Source of the DNA: Myxococcus llanfairpwllgwyngyllgogerychwyrndrobwllllantysiliogogogochensis | GTDB lineage: Bacteria; Myxococcota; Myxococcia; Myxococcales; Myxococcaceae | Direction of reading: 5' to 3' | Assembly: GCF_006636215.1 (NCBI RefSeq) | Contig: NZ_VIFM01000030.1 | Coordinates: 1-64,000 of the forward strand | DNA: 64,000 bases | Shown: in pieces, positions 6,405-14,694 of the stretch | Position numbering within the stretch: position 1 is the first letter of the stretch | How the letters are laid out: the number at the start of each line of letters is the position of its first letter | Notes under the pieces: generated by a model | What the model saw: only the letters and a program-made list of their open reading frames with translations | Told to the model about the DNA's origin: nothing | Databases searched by the model: none | Made by a program: the position numbers and the translations under genes

Positions 6405-7322
6405 TCATCCCTGACAAGCGCCGCGATTGTTTTTTGTCGCGGCGCCGATTCCCACGAGCGTCTGGAAGAAGCGCTCGGAGTCCAGGGCCACCGAGATGAA
6501 CGTATGGGTACCCTGCGCAAGCTCGGCTCCCCACTCTCCGCGCTGGCGCACCATCTCCACTTCCGCCCAGGTGATGATTTCGGGGTCGATGGCCGCGCAT
6601 GCGGCGATGGGGTCGTGCAGGAGTTTGCCTTCGGGGCGCTGCGCCAGGTAGCGCTCCATGGCCTCGAAGATGAGCCCGAGCCCCGGTGTCGTCGAGGCAT
6701 AAGGCCGCATGCGCTCGTGAAAGGGGCCGTCGTAGGCCAGGCCATGGGTGACGTTCTTGGACACCAGCTCGCGTCGGCCCATGCGGTCCGAGGACAGGGC
6801 CAGCAGTGCGCCCTTGGGGTCTCCGTTGAAGTTGAAGGTCGGACAGGTTCGCCGGCCCTCGAATTTGGGCAGCCGGTGCTCGGGTGGAACCACGTTGTCG
6901 CCCGCGAAGCCGCCCTGCGCCACCCACCGGTGCAGCTTGATGTCCGGGTGAAGCTCCAGCAGCAGTCGCAGATTCTGGAGCGGCGCACCGGTGAGCAGTG
7001 TTGCCTCGGGGAACCGCCCGAGCACGAGCGCCAGCACCTCGTGCGCCAGGGCATCCGGAGCAGAGGGAGGCAGTGGCCCCAGCCATTGGGTGTGGAAGGC
7101 CGAAAGGCTCTCCTTCTCCGCCGCCGGATTGCGCGCGCCCACGGGCACGTCACTCCTGCCGGCACGCGCGAGCAGGTGTCGCACCATTCCCACCTGCGCC
7201 AGCGTGCCGGGTGTCACGGTCACCGCGCGCAGCGCGACGGCGGGATGTGTGGCCAACAGGCAGAGCGTGAGCGCGTCGTCCGGATCGCTCGTTTCCATGT
7301 CGAAGAGAATGTCCTGGGCCAT
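6405..7322 (-). CDS. Inosine/uridine-preferring nucleoside hydrolase family protein
   Basis: A 305-aa protein of the IU-nucleoside hydrolase fold, the usual length for the family. The N-terminus ILFDMETSDPDDALTL is the metal-binding Asp cluster (family form DTDPGxDDA), TLLTGAPLQNLRLLLE matches the central TGPLTNLA segment, and LLHDPIAACAAIDP carries the HDP signature. These enzymes hydrolyse the N-glycosidic bond of ribonucleosides using Ca2+. The first cluster is slightly altered (METSDPDD), so the exact substrate is open. It lies between the ThiF-like gene (47 bases upstream) and the small peptide gene. Confidence 0.85.
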   Translation of the reverse strand: MAQDILFDMETSDPDDALTLCLLATHPAVALRAVTVTPGTLAQVGMVRHLLARAGRSDVPVGARNPAAEKESLSAFHTQWLGPLPPSAPDALAHEVLALVLGRFPEATLLTGAPLQNLRLLLELHPDIKLHRWVAQGGFAGDNVVPPEHRLPKFEGRRTCPTFNFNGDPKGALLALSSDRMGRRELVSKNVTHGLAYDGPFHERMRPYASTTPGLGLIFEAMERYLAQRPEGKLLHDPIAACAAIDPEIITWAEVEMVRQRGEWGAELAQGTHTFISVALDSERFFQTLVGIGAATKNNRGACQG

Positions 7323-7369
7323 TGGCGTCCCTGAGTAGAGAGAGGCGGGGTGTCCCCGTCAAATTGGGG

Positions 7370-7951
7370 TCAGTGGTGGGTGGTGGGGACGACGGAGGAG
7401 AGATTCACCAACGCGTCCCGCTTCACCCCCTGCTTGATGAAGTCCTGCACGGAGCGGGCGAGCGTGGCGGCCAGCAATCCCAGGAGGGGCAGGTGCGCGC
7501 CCCCCTCGCAGGTGGCCTGGCCCGCAGTGTCCTCGGCGTCCGGGACGAAGCGCTCGTCCCAGCGGACCAGACCGAACGTCCCGTCAGCGCTCACCGCGCC
7601 GTGCACCAGGGGCTTGCCTGCTCCTCGGGCGAAGTCGCTGAGGAGCCGACGACTGTCCTGGTTGTCGAAGCAGTCCACCAGCAGGTCCGCACCACCACAC
7701 AGCGCCGCCACGTTGTCGCGGGTGACGCGCACGCCGAAGGACTCCGTCTTCACGCCGTGCAGGTTGAGGAGTTGGAGCTTGAGGGCCTCGGCCTTGTTCT
7801 TTCCCACGGAGGGCTTCACGTGGGCCTGGGCGAGCAGGTTCTTGGACTCCACCCGGTCGAAGTCGACGAAGACCAGGGTGGCCTCCAGGTTGCGGCACAG
7901 GAGGGCCGCCTGGGAGCCGATGGCGCCCACGCCGCAGAAGAGGATGCGCAT
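7370..7951 (-). CDS. ThiF/E1-like adenylyltransferase family protein, short form
   Basis: A 193-aa protein starting MRILFCGVGAIGSQ, the GxGxxG nucleotide-binding loop of the E1/ThiF/MoeB superfamily. FVDFDRVESKNLLAQ (acidic residue plus the N..R-like stretch) and LLVDCFDNQDSRRLLSDFA follow as in this family. It is shorter than MoeB/ThiF (about 250 aa) and has no CxxC zinc pairs, so it is a minimal activating domain. E1-like proteins adenylate the C-terminus of ubiquitin-like proteins or of peptides, as in MccB. The gene starts 9 bases after a small protein that could be its partner. Confidence 0.8.
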   Translation of the reverse strand: MRILFCGVGAIGSQAALLCRNLEATLVFVDFDRVESKNLLAQAHVKPSVGKNKAEALKLQLLNLHGVKTESFGVRVTRDNVAALCGGADLLVDCFDNQDSRRLLSDFARGAGKPLVHGAVSADGTFGLVRWDERFVPDAEDTAGQATCEGGAHLPLLGLLAATLARSVQDFIKQGVKRDALVNLSSVVPTTHH

Positions 7952-7960
7952 GGCGGCTCC

Positions 7961-8209
7961 TCAGCGGGCCCCGAAGGGCACCTTGGGGCGCAGGTAGATG
8001 CGCTCGTCGCCGCGCGCACCCCGGAACCGGTCCACGACGAAGTGCTGGAACGCGTCGTCGCGCAGGTGGGCCAGATGGAGGCCCGGCACTCCGCCCGCGC
8101 GAATCAGCTCCGCGGCGATGCGGCGCACGTCGGAGTCCGACACCGGCCGGTCCAGCTCCACCGGCACATCCGCGGACATGCCGTCATAGGTGATGTTCAG
8201 GGTCGCCAT
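7961..8209 (-). CDS. Small protein, possible ubiquitin-like partner of the ThiF-like enzyme
   Basis: An 82-aa protein with ATG at 8209-8207 and a GAGGAGG Shine-Dalgarno. It begins MATLNITYDGMSADVPVELD, a probable beta-hairpin, then a helix (DSDVRRIAAELIRAGG), then strands, ending KVPFGAR. Size and strand-strand-helix-strand order resemble the ubiquitin-like beta-grasp fold, such as PRTRC protein C, which is also found beside ThiF homologues. The C-terminus lacks the classical GG. It is the first gene of a four-gene operon. The fold is an inference, and no family is assigned with certainty. Confidence 0.6.
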   Translation of the reverse strand: MATLNITYDGMSADVPVELDRPVSDSDVRRIAAELIRAGGVPGLHLAHLRDDAFQHFVVDRFRGARGDERIYLRPKVPFGAR

Positions 8210-8321
8210 GGTCGTCTCGCGCCTCCTCGCGCGTGCCAGGGGCCGCGAAAAGGGCGGCCGGCCAGGCACCTCGCGGGACGGAGGCGCGCCAGGCGTCCTG
8301 ACTCGGGACAGGCGCTGCGTG

Positions 8322-8367
8322 AAAAGACGAGGGCCGGGCTCCGTCGTGATGACGGAGTCCGGCCCTC
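8322..8367 (-). terminator. Terminator of the S8 peptidase gene
   Basis: A hairpin with 17-base arms (8329-8345 and 8351-8367) and a GTGAT loop. On the minus strand it is followed by GTCTTTTC. A second GC-rich inverted repeat (8370-8399) lies between it and the stop codon at 8406. Confidence 0.85.
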
Positions 8368-8405
8368 GGGGGCCGCGAGGGGGAGGGGTCCTCGCGGCCG
8401 GACGC

Positions 8406-9707
8406 TTACTTCGAGGTTTCGCCGCTCACGGGTGCCGGCGTCGTCGCGGGCTCCGTGCTCACGGTGGGCAGCACCGGCACGGCGCCGATGAAGCCCGAGT
8501 AGGCCATGCGGTTGGGCGTGCACTCGCCGGGGCTACGCACCTTGTCGAGCGTGGCGTTGTCGAACAGCGCGCTGGCGACGGTATCGGGCGTGGCATTGGG
8601 GTTCAGCTCCAGCCAGAGCGCGGCCACCCCCGTCACGTGGGGTGCGGACATGGAGGTGCCGCTCATCTCTCGCGACTCCCTGTCGCCGTAGTGCCAGGCG
8701 GAGGTGATTTTGTTGCCGGGGGCGAAGACGTCCACGCAGTCGCCGTAGTTGGAGAAGGACGTACGCTTGTCGCTGGTGTCGGTGGCGGCGACGGTGATGG
8801 CCTCCGCCGTCCGTGCCGGGGAGTGCTTGCAGGCATCGCCAGACTCATTGCCCGCGGCGAGCACGTAGGTGACGCCCGAGGCGATGGAGCGGCGGACCGC
8901 TTCGTCGATGGCCGGATCCGAGTCTCCGCCCAGGCTCATGTTCGCCACGGCCGGGGCCTGGTGGTTCTTCGTCACCCAGTCAATGCCCGCGATGACCTGG
9001 GCCGTGGAGCCCGAGCCGTTGCACGCGAGTACCCGGACGGAGTGCACGGTGGCGTTCTTGGCGAGTCCATACGTGCTGCCCGCCGCCGTGCCCGCTACGT
9101 GGGTTCCGTGGCCATGACAATCATTGCCCTTCATGCTGTCGCCAATGGCGTCGAACCCGACAGACGCCCTGCCACCGAACTCACGGTGGGAGAACCGCAC
9201 GCCCGTGTCGAGGATGTACACGTGCACCCCCAACCCCGTGGCGTTGTACATGTAGAGCTTGTCCAGCGGCAGCGTGCGCTGGTCCACGCGGTCGATGCCC
9301 CAGGTGGGGCTTGGCTGGCTCTCCCGGATGGACAGCACCCCGTTCTCCTGGACGTAGGCGACCGAGGGGTCCTCGGCGAGGGCGCGCGCCTGGTCCTCGC
9401 TCATCCGGCTGGCGAAGCCGCGCAGCGCGTGCTCGTACACCGCGAAAGCGGTGCCGCCGTACTTCTGCGTGAGGTTCAGAGTGGCCTGGGTGACGGCGAG
9501 CGCCTGCAGTCCCGGCTCGGGCGCCTTGAGCACCACCACGTACTCACCCGGCACGTTCTTGCGAACCGTGAGGAACTTCTCCGTCGGTGGCGCGAGGAGC
9601 GCGGCGGTGGCCGACGGGTCCTTGCATGCCGGCCGGCTGCTCGAGCAGGCGCCCAGCAGCGCCAGTCCACCCATGGCCAGGGTCAGCTTCGTCATCCGTC
9701 GATTCAT
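8406..9707 (-). CDS. S8 family subtilisin-like serine peptidase, lipoprotein
   Basis: A 433-aa secreted protease. The N-terminus has a type II signal (LAMGGLALLGAC, lipobox Cys about residue 21). Residues 45-125 are an I9 inhibitor prodomain (GEYVVVLK to DPSVAYVQENGVL). The catalytic triad is clear: Asp in VYILDTGVRFSHREF, His in GHGTHVAGTAAG and Ser in GTSMSAPHVTGVAALW, with the oxyanion Asn in YVLAAGNESGDAC. The arrangement is that of the proteinase K/aqualysin group. Upstream is an AT-rich stretch (about 9730-9780) suited to a promoter, then AGGGGGATGAGAC before ATG. Monocistronic with its own terminator. Confidence 0.93.
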   Translation of the reverse strand: MNRRMTKLTLAMGGLALLGACSSSRPACKDPSATAALLAPPTEKFLTVRKNVPGEYVVVLKAPEPGLQALAVTQATLNLTQKYGGTAFAVYEHALRGFASRMSEDQARALAEDPSVAYVQENGVLSIRESQPSPTWGIDRVDQRTLPLDKLYMYNATGLGVHVYILDTGVRFSHREFGGRASVGFDAIGDSMKGNDCHGHGTHVAGTAAGSTYGLAKNATVHSVRVLACNGSGSTAQVIAGIDWVTKNHQAPAVANMSLGGDSDPAIDEAVRRSIASGVTYVLAAGNESGDACKHSPARTAEAITVAATDTSDKRTSFSNYGDCVDVFAPGNKITSAWHYGDRESREMSGTSMSAPHVTGVAALWLELNPNATPDTVASALFDNATLDKVRSPGECTPNRMAYSGFIGAVPVLPTVSTEPATTPAPVSGETSK

Positions 9708-9847
9708 GTCTCATCCCCCTGCAATGGGTTACGCGGAATGATACGGATGGACTTTAAATTCGGCTTAATCCTGATTTAGCCCTCTGGGATGAGACAGCGG
9801 TTCGTCATTGAACGTCCTGGGTGTTCGCCGACATGCGGGCGCATTGC

Positions 9848-10990
9848 CTACCAGGGACGAGCGTTGGCTCCCCACCAGAACAGCGCGGTCTCCAGCGGGT
9901 GTTTGTGTGGCTTTTCGAGCATGGGTCGGATGCCCATTTCTCGCGCGGTATTGAGCAGGTCCTGGTGCCAGGCGCGGTGTTCCGGGGAGAGGCGGGTGGC
10001 GGCGATGGCCAGGGCGCTGGCGCCCACGGAGTAGCCGCCGTGCAGGAGCGGGCCGCTCGCGGCGTCCTCGCGGCCCTTCACGCCCCGGGGCCATTCCCGG
10101 CAGGCGGCGAAGGGGAGCAGGTTTCCTCCGGGACGGTCGCAGTAGCCCTTCACCAGGGTAGTGGTGAAGGTGGACGCGGCGGGGTGTGAGCCCATGGCAA
10201 GGAAGGCGCCCGTCCACGCCAGCGTGGTGCCGCGCGGCGTGGACTCGACGAGCTTCCCCTTGGCGTTCACCCGGGTGGGAAACCCCGAGGGCAGGGAGGC
10301 GAGCTCCACCAGTCGGGCCGTGAGGCGCTCGCCCATGGCGAGAGACGCGGCATTGCCGCGCAGTCGCCCATGCAGCAACAGGCCCGCGGCGGCGGGGGCG
10401 CTGTCACATGGCCAGATGGACTTGCCGAACGAGGGCAGCAGGAGCTGCCGCGAGAGTGCCTCCACGAGCTTTTCGGCCAGGGCGTCGAAGAGTGCCGTCG
10501 ATGCCGGGTCGGCCAGCCCCGCGCGCTCGATTCCCGCGAGCATCAACAGCACATAACCTCGGTAGAGCACGCTGTGGGGCAGGAGGTGTTCCTCCACGCG
10601 TGCGCTGCCGTCGGAAAGGAAGGGCCCACGTCCTTTCGTCAGGGCATCGTCGAGCAGGGCCTTCACGCGTCGAGGTGTCTCTGGCAGGGGGGCGCCATCC
10701 AGTGACAGTTGGACGAGGATGAAGGACAGGTGCGCGGCACACAGGAGCTGGGCCTCGGAGAAGCGGCGGTTCGCATCGCCCAGCAGCTTGGGCTCGCAGC
10801 CGAGCCCGAGGATTCGCTGCTCGAGGACTTCGAGTGCCTGGACCGAGGGGACGTCCAGGTCAGTCGAGGAAGGCGTCGTCGTGGCCGGCGGCGCGGCGGC
10901 GGAGTTGATGGTGCCGGTGCTCCACATCAGCAGGACCAGCAGTGGAGGCAGGGTACGGAGGAGGGCGCGAGGCATGGGCCGGAAGGACAT
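9848..10990 (-). CDS. Secreted protein of unknown function, probable alpha-helical toroid
   Basis: About 380 aa starting at the ATG at 10990 (MSFRPMPRALL), because GGAGG lies five bases upstream of it; an ATG four codons earlier is possible. A signal peptide (LLRTLPPLLVLLMWSTGTINSAAA) is followed by paired helices. SIWPCDSAPAAAGLLLHGRL and GGYSVGASALAIAATRLS resemble alpha/alpha-barrel proteins, but no family is assigned. It is last in an apparent three-gene operon, 89 bases after the preceding stop. Confidence 0.75.
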   Translation of the reverse strand: MSFRPMPRALLRTLPPLLVLLMWSTGTINSAAAPPATTTPSSTDLDVPSVQALEVLEQRILGLGCEPKLLGDANRRFSEAQLLCAAHLSFILVQLSLDGAPLPETPRRVKALLDDALTKGRGPFLSDGSARVEEHLLPHSVLYRGYVLLMLAGIERAGLADPASTALFDALAEKLVEALSRQLLLPSFGKSIWPCDSAPAAAGLLLHGRLRGNAASLAMGERLTARLVELASLPSGFPTRVNAKGKLVESTPRGTTLAWTGAFLAMGSHPAASTFTTTLVKGYCDRPGGNLLPFAACREWPRGVKGREDAASGPLLHGGYSVGASALAIAATRLSPEHRAWHQDLLNTAREMGIRPMLEKPHKHPLETALFWWGANARPW

Positions 10991-11079
10991 CACGCCCTCC
11001 ATGCCCGGGCCCCCGCGTGACGCTCAGTGGTCGCCAGCCAGGCGGGAGTGGTCGCTCCCGCCCAGTGGATGGAGCGTGC

Positions 11080-12432
11080 TCACGGTGTGTCGCGTTGGAC
11101 CTTGAGGTCCTTGAAGCGTCCCTCTCGCTCCAGTCGCCAGAGGTCCTCGTCAGTGACGAAGGGCTGGCCAAGCAGCTCCCGTGCCCGCTTCACCTTCGCC
11201 AGCAGCAGCGGGTCCGTCACCGGGGTGCTGTTCTCCCGGGTGGGGCGGGGAGGGGGACGCATCACGGAGAAGGTTCCGCGCGCGGGGTGCCCGTCCGCGG
11301 TGGTGCCCTCCAGCAGGTAGGTGACTTGCGTCACGCCCGACTCGGACCGTGTGTCCAGGGAGGCAGGGATGTCCACGCCCCGGCCTTCAGGGAGGGTGTC
11401 CACACCCAGGTTCACCTCCTCGGTGTCCTCGGGCAGGGGCGGGGCATCGGGCTCCGGTGTGCGCGCTCGCAGTGCGGTGACGCGCTCCAGTCGCACGGGT
11501 CCCTTCCATCGGTGGGACAGGCGGAAGCTCTGTCGGACCACGCCGTCCGCATCCTCCACGGGGAATCGTGGGGTCCCCACCGCCAGGATTGTGACGACGC
11601 CCTTCTTGTCGAAGTTCTCGAAGGTGCTGTCGAGGAGCTGAAGCGACGAGCGGCCCGTCACCTTCTTGCCCGTGGCATCGAACACGTCCACCCGGACGAG
11701 GTGCTGGACGTACATGGAGCGGGGACGCGTGACGTCGGGGCTCAACGTCTGGGTCACCATGGGCGTGCTCGTCGTCACCGTGTGTTGGTCGTCGAAGGTC
11801 CAGACGAACCGCACGGGCGTGAAAGGAGCCCGTGCGGCCTTGTCCCTTCGCGGTGGTTCGAGGATGCGCGCGAGGAACTCGAAGTCCTCCTCGGTGTTGG
11901 GGGCGCGCCGGGAGAAGACCTCGACCAGTCGCTCGGGCTCGCAGTCCTTCACGGTGTACCGGGGCACCTGCACGGTGGTGGCGACGTTGTCCTTGCCGAA
12001 CACCGTCACCGTGGGCAGCTCGTACGTCCCATCTGGCTCGCGCCAGACACGCAGGGGAACGCGCATGCCAATGCCCGCGCCAATGGTGGTGTGGAGATAG
12101 GCGTCATTGCCGTCCGGCGAGTGCGCCCGGACGTTGATGAGGTTGTCCTCGCCGGAGCAGACCTCCTGCTTCTCCACCGTCACGCTGTCGATGATGGGTG
12201 CGGGCGCGGGTTTCGGTGCGGGGCGGACCACGGGTTCCACTTTCGTGGGCAGCACCGGAGCGGTGCTGGTGGGCGTGGGTGGAGGACGGTGGTCCGCCGC
12301 GGCGACAGGCGTGGCATCTGGCGGAGTGGGTGGCTCCAAGGAGAGCAACCCGCCGGCCACCAGCGCCGCGATTCCGAGACCGAGCATGAAAGTGAGTCGT
12401 CGGCGCCACCAGGGCGGTTCCGAGGGGTTCAT
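11080..12432 (-). CDS. Membrane-anchored protein with Pro-rich linker and Ig-like domains, unknown
   Basis: A 450-aa protein. A short basic N-terminus (WWRRRLTFMLG) and one transmembrane helix (about residues 14-30) are followed by a Pro/Ala/Thr-rich linker to about residue 80. Then come beta-rich segments (LINVRAHSPDGNDAYLH, FVWTFDDQHTVTT, YVQHLVRVDVFD) that read like PKD/Ig-like domains, and a charged C-terminus. Probably anchored in the inner membrane with periplasmic domains. It lies 35 bases after the upstream gene (stop at 12468) in the same operon. No enzymatic motif seen. Confidence 0.75.
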   Translation of the reverse strand: MNPSEPPWWRRRLTFMLGLGIAALVAGGLLSLEPPTPPDATPVAAADHRPPPTPTSTAPVLPTKVEPVVRPAPKPAPAPIIDSVTVEKQEVCSGEDNLINVRAHSPDGNDAYLHTTIGAGIGMRVPLRVWREPDGTYELPTVTVFGKDNVATTVQVPRYTVKDCEPERLVEVFSRRAPNTEEDFEFLARILEPPRRDKAARAPFTPVRFVWTFDDQHTVTTSTPMVTQTLSPDVTRPRSMYVQHLVRVDVFDATGKKVTGRSSLQLLDSTFENFDKKGVVTILAVGTPRFPVEDADGVVRQSFRLSHRWKGPVRLERVTALRARTPEPDAPPLPEDTEEVNLGVDTLPEGRGVDIPASLDTRSESGVTQVTYLLEGTTADGHPARGTFSVMRPPPRPTRENSTPVTDPLLLAKVKRARELLGQPFVTDEDLWRLEREGRFKDLKVQRDTP

Positions 12433-12467
12433 CCGGGGGCTCCTGTCGATTCAGTGGGGAGGTGCGC

Positions 12468-13499
12468 TTACTGCCAGCAGCCGTAGACGTTGCCGCCGGA
12501 GTTCCACTGGAGCTGGTGGGAGTAGTCGGAGGCCCACAGCGTGGTGGAGACGGGGTGCACGCTCCAGCCGCCGATGCGGTCCGGGCTGATAGAGGTGGCG
12601 GTGGCGTTGGGGTCGTCGCGCACGCCCTTCCAGATGACGCTGCTGCTCGTGTCGCAGCGATTGGCGGACATGCAGTTGGCCACCTGGTTGCCGGCGTTGG
12701 TGCACACGTTCCAGAAGACGGGGCAGATGACGGTCAGCGCGGCGTTCTCGAACCAGCCGAGCGACTCCTTGCACTGGCCATGCACGCCCCAGTGGATGGT
12801 ATTGGACGCGTTGGCGATGACCTCGTGCGGATAGGTGTGCGTGGTGACGAGGCCCCTGCCCGCGTAGTTGTGGGCGTAGGCGAGAAAACTCGAGCACATC
12901 ATTCCGTTGTTGGCCGCGCCGCCGGGAATCTGGTGCGCCGACTCCACGTCCCTGTACTGGAACAACGAATACGGTACGCGCGCCCCGTTCCACAGGGGCC
13001 GGTCGATGAGCTGGCTGCCGTCGACGCGGGACACATCGCTGGCATACGGGTGGTTGAACCAGAGACTGTCCGCGATGCGCGCCGCGCCCGTTGCGTCTCC
13101 CAGTTGCCACGCGGTCCAGTCGGGGCCATGGCCATTCGCGTCGTACAGGTAGTGGTAGATGCCGCCCTGGTTGATCTGCTCCAGCCCTGGGTAGCCGTCC
13201 CGGAGCTGGTTGATGTTGAGCGGTGTTCCGCAGACGGTGGGCCACGAGTTCTGGTCGGGGTCCCTCATCGTGGCGTGAGTCACGCCTCCCGTGGCGCCAT
13301 GCGAGAGCATGGAGTGCGTGCGGAACTCGCCAATGGCATCAATCACATTGCGGATGGGACCTTCATCACTGCGACTGAACACCACCGCTCCGTTGGGGGC
13401 GTTCCAGCCCGCCGCGGTGTAGCCGCACTCAGACGCGGCGGCGGGGAAGGTGGTTCCCAGTGCGGATACGGCCAGACAGCCTGCGAGGACTCGACGCAT
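12468..13499 (-). CDS. Secreted papain-like (YiiX/permuted NlpC-P60-like) protein
   Basis: A 343-aa exported protein with a signal peptide ending near TTFPAAAS. The segment GAVVFSRSD, followed by RTHSMLSHG and GVTHATM, matches the start of permuted NlpC/P60 (YiiX-type) domains. NNGMMCSSFLAYAHN, about 130 residues later, provides a Cys in the usual C-S-x-F-x-x-x-A setting. Several extra Cys pairs near the C-terminus (CTNAGNQVANC, CDTSSS, YGCWQ) suggest disulphides. Predicted amidase or lipid/peptide hydrolase in the envelope; substrate unknown. First gene of the operon running to 9848. Confidence 0.7.
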   Translation of the reverse strand: MRRVLAGCLAVSALGTTFPAAASECGYTAAGWNAPNGAVVFSRSDEGPIRNVIDAIGEFRTHSMLSHGATGGVTHATMRDPDQNSWPTVCGTPLNINQLRDGYPGLEQINQGGIYHYLYDANGHGPDWTAWQLGDATGAARIADSLWFNHPYASDVSRVDGSQLIDRPLWNGARVPYSLFQYRDVESAHQIPGGAANNGMMCSSFLAYAHNYAGRGLVTTHTYPHEVIANASNTIHWGVHGQCKESLGWFENAALTVICPVFWNVCTNAGNQVANCMSANRCDTSSSVIWKGVRDDPNATATSISPDRIGGWSVHPVSTTLWASDYSHQLQWNSGGNVYGCWQ

Positions 13500-13798
13500 C
13501 AGATACTCCCGGACATGCGACGCTCCCGTGGGCCGGCCCCTCTGGCGACCCAGGCGTGACTCGGGGAGAGGTCCATGGGAGCGGGCTTCACCGATGCCTG
13601 GGAGGGAGCAGGGTACGCACGGTGTCTCGGCATTCCAGGCCGGACCCGGAGGGCAGTGTGACAGGGGACACGTGGTCAGCCCGCCGGGGCCGTGTGGACG
13701 TTGGATGGTTCACGCAGGAGGCGCTCGCGAGTGCCGTGGCGGGTTGCCGGAGCGGTGCGGGTTCGCAGACTTGGGGCACACGAGGAGGCGGACCCCGC
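13500..13798. other. Intergenic region between divergent genes
   Basis: 299 bases between the start of the papain-like gene (minus) and endonuclease V (plus). It is GC-rich, no gene or strong hairpin is seen, and it must contain the promoters of both. Confidence 0.5.
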
Positions 13799-14500
13799 AT
13801 GGAGCTTCAGCCGGAGATGCATCGTTGGGATGTCACGCCGACGGAGGCGGTGGCGCTTCAGCGGCAGCTCAAGGAGCGCGTGGTGCTCCATCCGCCCGCT
13901 GGACTGCGGGTGGAGCGCATCGCGGGCGCTGATGTGTCCACGGAGAAGGGGAATGACACGGGGTTCGGCGGCATCGTGGTGCTGGACGCGGCCACGCTCA
14001 CTCCGGTGGCGCAGGCTGGCTCCGCGGTGACCCTCGGGTTTCCGTACGTGCCGGGCCTGTTGTCCTTCCGCGAGCTGCCCGTGGTGGCGGTCGCCTGGGA
14101 GCGGCTCACGGTGAAGCCCGACGTGCTCATCTTCGACGGGCACGGCATCGCGCATCCGCGCAGGCTGGGCATCGCGAGCCATGGCGGGTTGCTGTTCGGG
14201 ATTCCCTCCATCGGCTGTGGCAAGTCCCTGCTGGTGGGAACGCACGGCAAGCTGGGAGAGGCGCGAGGTGCCACGTCACCCATCACCCACAAGGGCGAGG
14301 TCGTGGGGATGGCGGTCCGCACGCGCAAGGCGGTGCAGCCTGTCTATGTGTCACCGGGTCACCTGATGGACCTGCCCACGGCGGTGGAGCTGGTGCTGCG
14401 GGCCAGCCCGAAGTACCGCGAGCCGGAGACCACGCGCCAGGCACATCGGCTGGTGAATGCGCTGAGGCGCGCGGACGGTGAGGCAGCGGAGCTGGAGTGA
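13799..14500 (+). CDS. nfi: Endonuclease V
   Basis: A 233-aa protein; the start is the ATG at 13799 because AGGAGG stands 10 bases upstream. It contains the family motifs in order: AGADVS (metal-binding Asp about residue 43), FPYVPGLLSFRE (the PYIPGxLxFRE wedge motif) and DGHGIAHPRRLGIASHGG (active-site Asp/His). Length matches E. coli Nfi. The enzyme cuts near deoxyinosine, and in some bacteria inosine in RNA, for repair of deaminated bases. Monocistronic. Confidence 0.95.
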   Translation: MELQPEMHRWDVTPTEAVALQRQLKERVVLHPPAGLRVERIAGADVSTEKGNDTGFGGIVVLDAATLTPVAQAGSAVTLGFPYVPGLLSFRELPVVAVAWERLTVKPDVLIFDGHGIAHPRRLGIASHGGLLFGIPSIGCGKSLLVGTHGKLGEARGATSPITHKGEVVGMAVRTRKAVQPVYVSPGHLMDLPTAVELVLRASPKYREPETTRQAHRLVNALRRADGEAAELE

Positions 14501-14694
14501 GGCGACTCCCATGGATTTGACCGCCGGCCCGTCCCCCTCTATGTCCGGAGTCCTCATGACGGGGTCGTGGTCCTGGCGCTGGACTGCCCGGGCGGACGTC
14601 ACCCCGGCCGCCTTCACGGGAAGGAGTGCCAGGGCATTGGCACCGTACCCCTGAGGTGGTGAAGCGAGGGCGGGGGTCGCCATTGGGAGTGTCG

